Source of the DNA: Candidatus Photodesmus blepharonis
GTDB lineage: Bacteria > Pseudomonadota > Gammaproteobacteria > Enterobacterales > Vibrionaceae
Length of the DNA stretch: 64,000 nucleotides
Direction of reading: 5' to 3'
NCBI RefSeq assembly: GCF_000731795.2
Contig: NZ_JGVK01000027.1
Span: 40,515 to 104,514 of the forward strand
Part shown: one piece after another, positions 60,253-64,000 of the stretch
Numbering within the stretch: the stretch's first letter is position 1
Layout of the letters: every line of letters starts with the position of its first letter
Position numbers and translations under genes: made by a program
The notes under the pieces: generated by a model
Database searches by the model: none
Told to the model about the DNA's origin: nothing
The model's input: the letters and a program-made list of their open reading frames with translations, nothing else

Positions 60253-62844
60253 TTATTTCTGGTCATTTTTTTTGTTGCCATTTAGAATGATTCCCTTTAA
60301 TCTATAAAGCTCATCTAATGCTTGACGAGGCGTAAGATCATCAGGCTGTATATCTCTTAAAGCTTTCGCTAGTAAGTTTAAAGTAGGTATGATATTTTTC
60401 TGATTCCTAACGGCTGCTAAACGAAATTTTGTTTCATTCGGTTTTATAGCAGTCTCTTCAAGCTCTTTTAGTTTTATGAAAGCCTCTTTGATAGCCATTT
60501 TTGGGATTCCAGCTAGCCTAGCGACAGCTAAACCGTGGGATTTGTTTGCTGGGCCTGTTTGTATTGAGTGCATAAAGACAATTTTATTTCCATGTTCTAC
60601 TGCGTTTAAGTGTACGTTAGCGAGATTAGATAGTTGATCTGGCAACTTGGTTAACTCAAAGTAATGAGTAGCGAACAGTGTCAACGAATTATTTTTTTCA
60701 GCAAGATATTGCGCGCTTGCCCAAGCTAATGACAATCCATCGTAAGTGCTAGTTCCGCGTCCAATTTCATCCATTATCACTAAACTGTAAGCGGTGGCGT
60801 TATGAAGAATATTTGCTGTTTCTGTCATTTCGACCATAAAGGTTGAACGACCAGAAGCCAAGTCATCTGATGCTCCAACACGAGTAAAAATACGATCGAC
60901 AGAACCAATTTGAACCGATTCTGCTGGTACATAAGAACCGATATGTGCCATTAGGACAATTAATGCTGTTTGGCGCATATAGGTTGATTTTCCTCCCATA
61001 TTCGGACCAGTAATAATTAGCATTTTTCGTTCTTCGTTAAGTTCAATTGAGTTAGGAATGAAAGGTTTATCAATCACTTGTTCAACTACTGGATGACGTC
61101 CCGATTGTATATAAATTTCAGAGTTTTGAGTCAAAAAAGGACGGCAATAATTTAATGTTTCTGCTCGTTCAGCAAGGTTTTGCAAGACATCGATCTGTGC
61201 AATCGCTGATGCGAGGTTTTGTAATGATTCTAAGTTTGGCATGAGCAGATCAAAGAGTTCTTCCCAAAGTTTTTTTTCTATCTCTAAAGCTTTTGAGCGT
61301 GAGTTAAGAACTTTATTTTCGTACTCTTTCAATTCTGGAATTATATAACGTTCGGTGTTTTTCAATGTTTGACGACGAAAATAATTAGGTGGTACTAAGT
61401 GACTTTGTTTACGACTAACTTGAATAAAGAAACCGTGTACACTATTATAACCAACTTTAAGCGTGTCGATACTATGACGCTTGCGTTCATTAATTTCTAG
61501 TTTATCGAGATAATCTTTTGTACCCTTTGCTAGGTTACGCCATTCATCTAGTTCTTTATTATAGCCTTCAGCAATTACATTACCATCACGTATTAGAACT
61601 GGAGGATTTTCTTTTATTGCGTTCTTTAATAATAAATATATTTTTTCTCTAGATCTTGATGACATAGCTAATTCAGCCAAATAGGGGTGAGTCACGGAGC
61701 TTAGTATGATTTCTAGTTTAGGTAGTTGTTCTAAAGCTTGACGTAAACGGGTCATATCTCTAGGTTTTGCTGAACGTAGTGCTACTCGTGCTATAATACG
61801 CTCAATATCGCCAATTTGTTTTAGGATAGGTCTAAGTTCTGAAAACAGGAAGCGATCTTTGATTTCTTCGATAGCACTAAGACGTTTATTTAAAGTATTA
61901 ATGCAGCGAATTGGTTGATGTAACCAACGTTTAAGCATGCGACTTCCCATAGTAGTCGCGCTATGGTCAAGTACTTTGGATAAAGTGTTTTCGCTACCAC
62001 CTGATAGATTGTGAGTGATTTCTAGATTACGCCGTGTAGTCGCATCTAATAGCATAAATTTTTTTTGATGTTGAAAAGTTAAAGAGCGAATATGAGGTAG
62101 TGCAGCACGTTGGGTATTTTTTACATATTGTATTAGGCAACCTGCAGCGCATAAACCTAAGATTGCTTCTTCAATTCCAAATCCAACTAGGTTGTTTGTA
62201 TCAAATTGCTGATTGAGTTGTTGTTTTGCTGTGTCAAATTCAAATTCCCAAACAGGGCGACATCGATTGCCATTTCGGTTGTGTATTAGTTGAATGGGTT
62301 CAAAATTTTCTGGAAAAAGAAGCTCTCTTGGAGAAGTACGCAGTAATTCTGAGGCCATTACTTCCTCTGTTTCGATTTCAGTTAGCTGAAATCGACCAGA
62401 AGTTATATCTAAGGTTGAATAGCCAAATTTGCCTTTACAATGATAGATAGCGGCAATTAAGTTATCAATTTTTTCAGGTAATAGAACTTCATCAGTAACA
62501 GTACCTGGCGTTATAATTTGTACTACTCTTCTTTCTACTGGTCCTTTGTTAGTATGTGGATCACCAACTTGTTCGCAAATAGCTGCCGATTCACCAAGTT
62601 GAATTAACTTTGCTAGATAGTTTTCAAGTGAGTGGAATGGGATACCAGCCATTGGAACTGGTTTTCCTGCTGATTTCCCTCTATGAGTTAAGGAGATATC
62701 TAATAATTGCGAAGCAAGTTTTGCATCGTCATAAAAAAGCTCATAGAAATCTCCCATACGATAAAATAGCAATATTTCGGAATGTTCGGCCTTTAATTTT
62801 AAGTATTGCTGAATCATGGGGGTGTGTTTTTGATCATTTTGCAT
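60253..62844 (-). CDS. mutS: DNA mismatch repair protein MutS
   Basis: The 863-residue protein (E. coli 853) has the mismatch-binding Phe-Tyr-Glu region ([14 protein letters not shown], about 34-47), the clamp and lever domains, and a C-terminal ABC-type ATPase with Walker [10 protein letters not shown] and [17 protein letters not shown]. It recognises mispairs and recruits MutL. Retention of mutS is notable since many reduced genomes lose mismatch repair. It converges on rpoS and is divergent from recA. Confidence 0.97.
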   Translation of the reverse strand: MQNDQKHTPMIQQYLKLKAEHSEILLFYRMGDFYELFYDDAKLASQLLDISLTHRGKSAGKPVPMAGIPFHSLENYLAKLIQLGESAAICEQVGDPHTNKGPVERRVVQIITPGTVTDEVLLPEKIDNLIAAIYHCKGKFGYSTLDITSGRFQLTEIETEEVMASELLRTSPRELLFPENFEPIQLIHNRNGNRCRPVWEFEFDTAKQQLNQQFDTNNLVGFGIEEAILGLCAAGCLIQYVKNTQRAALPHIRSLTFQHQKKFMLLDATTRRNLEITHNLSGGSENTLSKVLDHSATTMGSRMLKRWLHQPIRCINTLNKRLSAIEEIKDRFLFSELRPILKQIGDIERIIARVALRSAKPRDMTRLRQALEQLPKLEIILSSVTHPYLAELAMSSRSREKIYLLLKNAIKENPPVLIRDGNVIAEGYNKELDEWRNLAKGTKDYLDKLEINERKRHSIDTLKVGYNSVHGFFIQVSRKQSHLVPPNYFRRQTLKNTERYIIPELKEYENKVLNSRSKALEIEKKLWEELFDLLMPNLESLQNLASAIAQIDVLQNLAERAETLNYCRPFLTQNSEIYIQSGRHPVVEQVIDKPFIPNSIELNEERKMLIITGPNMGGKSTYMRQTALIVLMAHIGSYVPAESVQIGSVDRIFTRVGASDDLASGRSTFMVEMTETANILHNATAYSLVIMDEIGRGTSTYDGLSLAWASAQYLAEKNNSLTLFATHYFELTKLPDQLSNLANVHLNAVEHGNKIVFMHSIQTGPANKSHGLAVARLAGIPKMAIKEAFIKLKELEETAIKPNETKFRLAAVRNQKNIIPTLNLLAKALRDIQPDDLTPRQALDELYRLKGIILNGNKKNDQK

Positions 62845-62924
62845 GGAAGCACATTTCTTATTTATGTTGTGTGAAACACAATACGTGAATTATGGTTATA
62901 CGAAAAGATTTAAATAGATTTAAA

Positions 62925-63050
62925 ATGCTCAGGATTGCGTTCTCAGGTAATAGATTTGAAAAAAAATTAATTATGATGAAGTCTTATTTCAATGAGTTAA
63001 GCAGTGGCTTTAAAAATGTTTTGTTGAAAAAATTAAAACTTGATAAGTAA
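62925..63050 (+). pseudogene. pncC: Probable C-terminal remnant of pncC (cinA family)
   Basis: A 41-codon plus-strand frame reads IAFSGNRFEKKLIMMKSYF and ends at TAA 63048-63050. It resembles the C-terminus of nicotinamide-nucleotide amidohydrolase PncC, which has an (H)FSG(D/N)R..V..Q.V.YAL pattern. In Vibrio and E. coli pncC lies between mutS and recA in the direction of recA, exactly here. The upstream three quarters of the gene are gone. Evidence is one short motif plus position. Confidence 0.55.
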
Positions 63051-63056
63051 ACAGTA
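63037..63056 (+). promoter_or_regulatory. Degenerate LexA box / -35 region upstream of recA
   Basis: AACTTGATAAGTAAACAGTA matches 14 of 20 positions of the palindromic SOS consensus; the left CTGT half-site reads CTTG. TTGATA (63040-63045) equals the E. coli recA -35, but the ACAGTA half-site follows after 5 bases instead of 12. No CTGT occurs anywhere in 62845-63158, so no intact LexA operator is present there. The operator looks truncated by a short deletion. This is inference from comparison with E. coli. Confidence 0.45.
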
Positions 63057-63158
63057 GAATGGCAATTCATGGTAAGCTTAACCAGTCTGGAGTGATGTCT
63101 TGTACATGCTGAGCAATGAACAGTTATCTATCAATAAGCAGATATATTGGAGAAAGTG

Positions 63159-64000
63159 ATGGACGAAAATAAACAGAAAGCCCTAGCTGCAGCTCTAAAT
63201 CAGATTGAAAAGCAGTTTGGCAAAGGGGCAATTATGCGCCTTGGTGATAATCGAGCGATGGACGTTGAAACTATTTCTACGGGTTCGCTTTCTTTAGATA
63301 TTGCTTTAGGTGCTGGTGGTTTGCCAATGGGACGTATTATAGAGATCTATGGTCCAGAATCATCCGGTAAAACAACCCTCACTCTTGAATTGATTGCTGC
63401 CGCGCAACGTGCAGCTAAAACCTGTGCGTTTATTGATGCAGAGCACGCATTGGATCCAATTTACGCAAAAAAATTAGGTGTTGACATTGATGCACTTTTA
63501 GTATCTCAGCCAGATACTGGCGAGCAAGCACTAGAAATTTGCGATGCTTTAGCTCGTTCTGGAGCCATTGATGTTATGGTTGTTGATTCTGTAGCCGCAC
63601 TAACGCCGAAAGCAGAAATTGAAGGAGAGATGGGAGACAGCCACATGGGTTTGCAAGCCCGTATGCTTTCTCAAGCCATGCGTAAATTAACTGGTAACTT
63701 GAAGCAGTCTAGTTGCATGTGCATTTTTATCAACCAAATTCGCATGAAAATTGGTGTTGTGTTTGGTAACCCGGAAACGACTACTGGCGGTAATGCTCTT
63801 AAGTTTTATGCTTCAGTTCGCCTAGATATTCGTCGTGTTGGTTCCATTAAAGAAGGTGATGAAGTTATTGGTAACGAAACACGTATTAAAGTGGTCAAGA
63901 ATAAGATTGCTGCACCATTTAAGCAAGCTGAAATGCAAATTCTATATGGTCAAGGTTTTAATCGTGAAGGAGAGCTAATTGATTTAGGTGTCAAACACAG
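63159..64000 (+). CDS. recA: Recombinase RecA, 3' part beyond the window
   Basis: The first 280 codons are present and intact. They include the N-terminal helix region, Walker [10 protein letters not shown] (residues 65-73), the Walker B strand [13 protein letters not shown]1 ([19 protein letters not shown]) and L2 ([15 protein letters not shown]). RecA drives homologous recombination and SOS induction. GGAG sits 6 bases before the ATG. The gene is cut by the window edge, not broken. The upstream control region looks decayed. Confidence 0.98.
   Translation, partial: MDENKQKALAAALNQIEKQFGKGAIMRLGDNRAMDVETISTGSLSLDIALGAGGLPMGRIIEIYGPESSGKTTLTLELIAAAQRAAKTCAFIDAEHALDPIYAKKLGVDIDALLVSQPDTGEQALEICDALARSGAIDVMVVDSVAALTPKAEIEGEMGDSHMGLQARMLSQAMRKLTGNLKQSSCMCIFINQIRMKIGVVFGNPETTTGGNALKFYASVRLDIRRVGSIKEGDEVIGNETRIKVVKNKIAAPFKQAEMQILYGQGFNREGELIDLGVKH

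Overview
The window is AT-rich gammaproteobacterial chromosome. Nearly every protein reads as a Vibrio-type orthologue, including monomeric isocitrate dehydrogenase, a second EF-G next to radA, the order petABC-sspA, and the order ftsB-ispD-ispF-nlpD-rpoS-mutS-recA. Long gene-free stretches, several decaying genes, no mobile elements and almost no regulators point to a host-restricted Vibrionaceae symbiont with a shrinking genome. A flashlight-fish luminous symbiont ('Candidatus Photodesmus'-like) would fit, but that identity is inference from gene content and base composition. No rRNA, tRNA, CRISPR array, prophage or insertion sequence was recognised.

Layout. 1-4883: tail of kdsB, then the ycgB (SpoVR)-yeaH-prkA stress cluster on the minus strand. 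5252-13234: mepM-type endopeptidase, tyrS, monomeric icd, a dead cspD and clpA (clpS is gone). 13443-19719: DUF445 protein, M23 peptidase overlapping a bactofilin, htpG with a heat-shock-type promoter, adk, hemH. 19790-25706: second EF-G, radA, an 866-bp gene-free stretch, a ThiK-like kinase, rplY. 26058-37999: degQ/degP, zapE, rplM-rpsI, petABC, sspA with a dead sspB, dolP, diaA, lpoA, rsmI; this block keeps free-living Vibrio order minus yhcB and yraN. 37996-45724: parC, parE and gyrA in tandem, then ubiG. 45804-54703: MATE exporter, sppA, nrdAB, a small unknown gene, tsaB. 55024-64000: folB, uppP, ftsB-ispD-ispF, a dead pcm, nlpD, rpoS, mutS, a pncC remnant, and recA cut by the window edge.

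How the genes work together. The content is housekeeping: envelope assembly (three M23-family proteins, LpoA, UppP, FtsB, DolP), respiration (bc1 complex), DNA supercoiling and repair (GyrA, ParCE, RadA, MutS, RecA), dNTP supply, isoprenoid and haem synthesis, and proteostasis (ClpA, HtpG, DegQ). The general stress sigma factor RpoS and the PrkA-YeaH-YcgB module survive.

I find no new multi-gene system here. The most notable observations are: quinolone-resistance-type residues in both ParC and GyrA; the tandem gyrA-parE-parC arrangement; loss of both ClpP-pathway adaptors (SspB as a clear pseudogene, ClpS absent) while ClpA remains; recognisable pseudogenes of cspD and pcm; an apparently truncated LexA operator and promoter upstream of recA; and four intergenic T7A7 palindromes.
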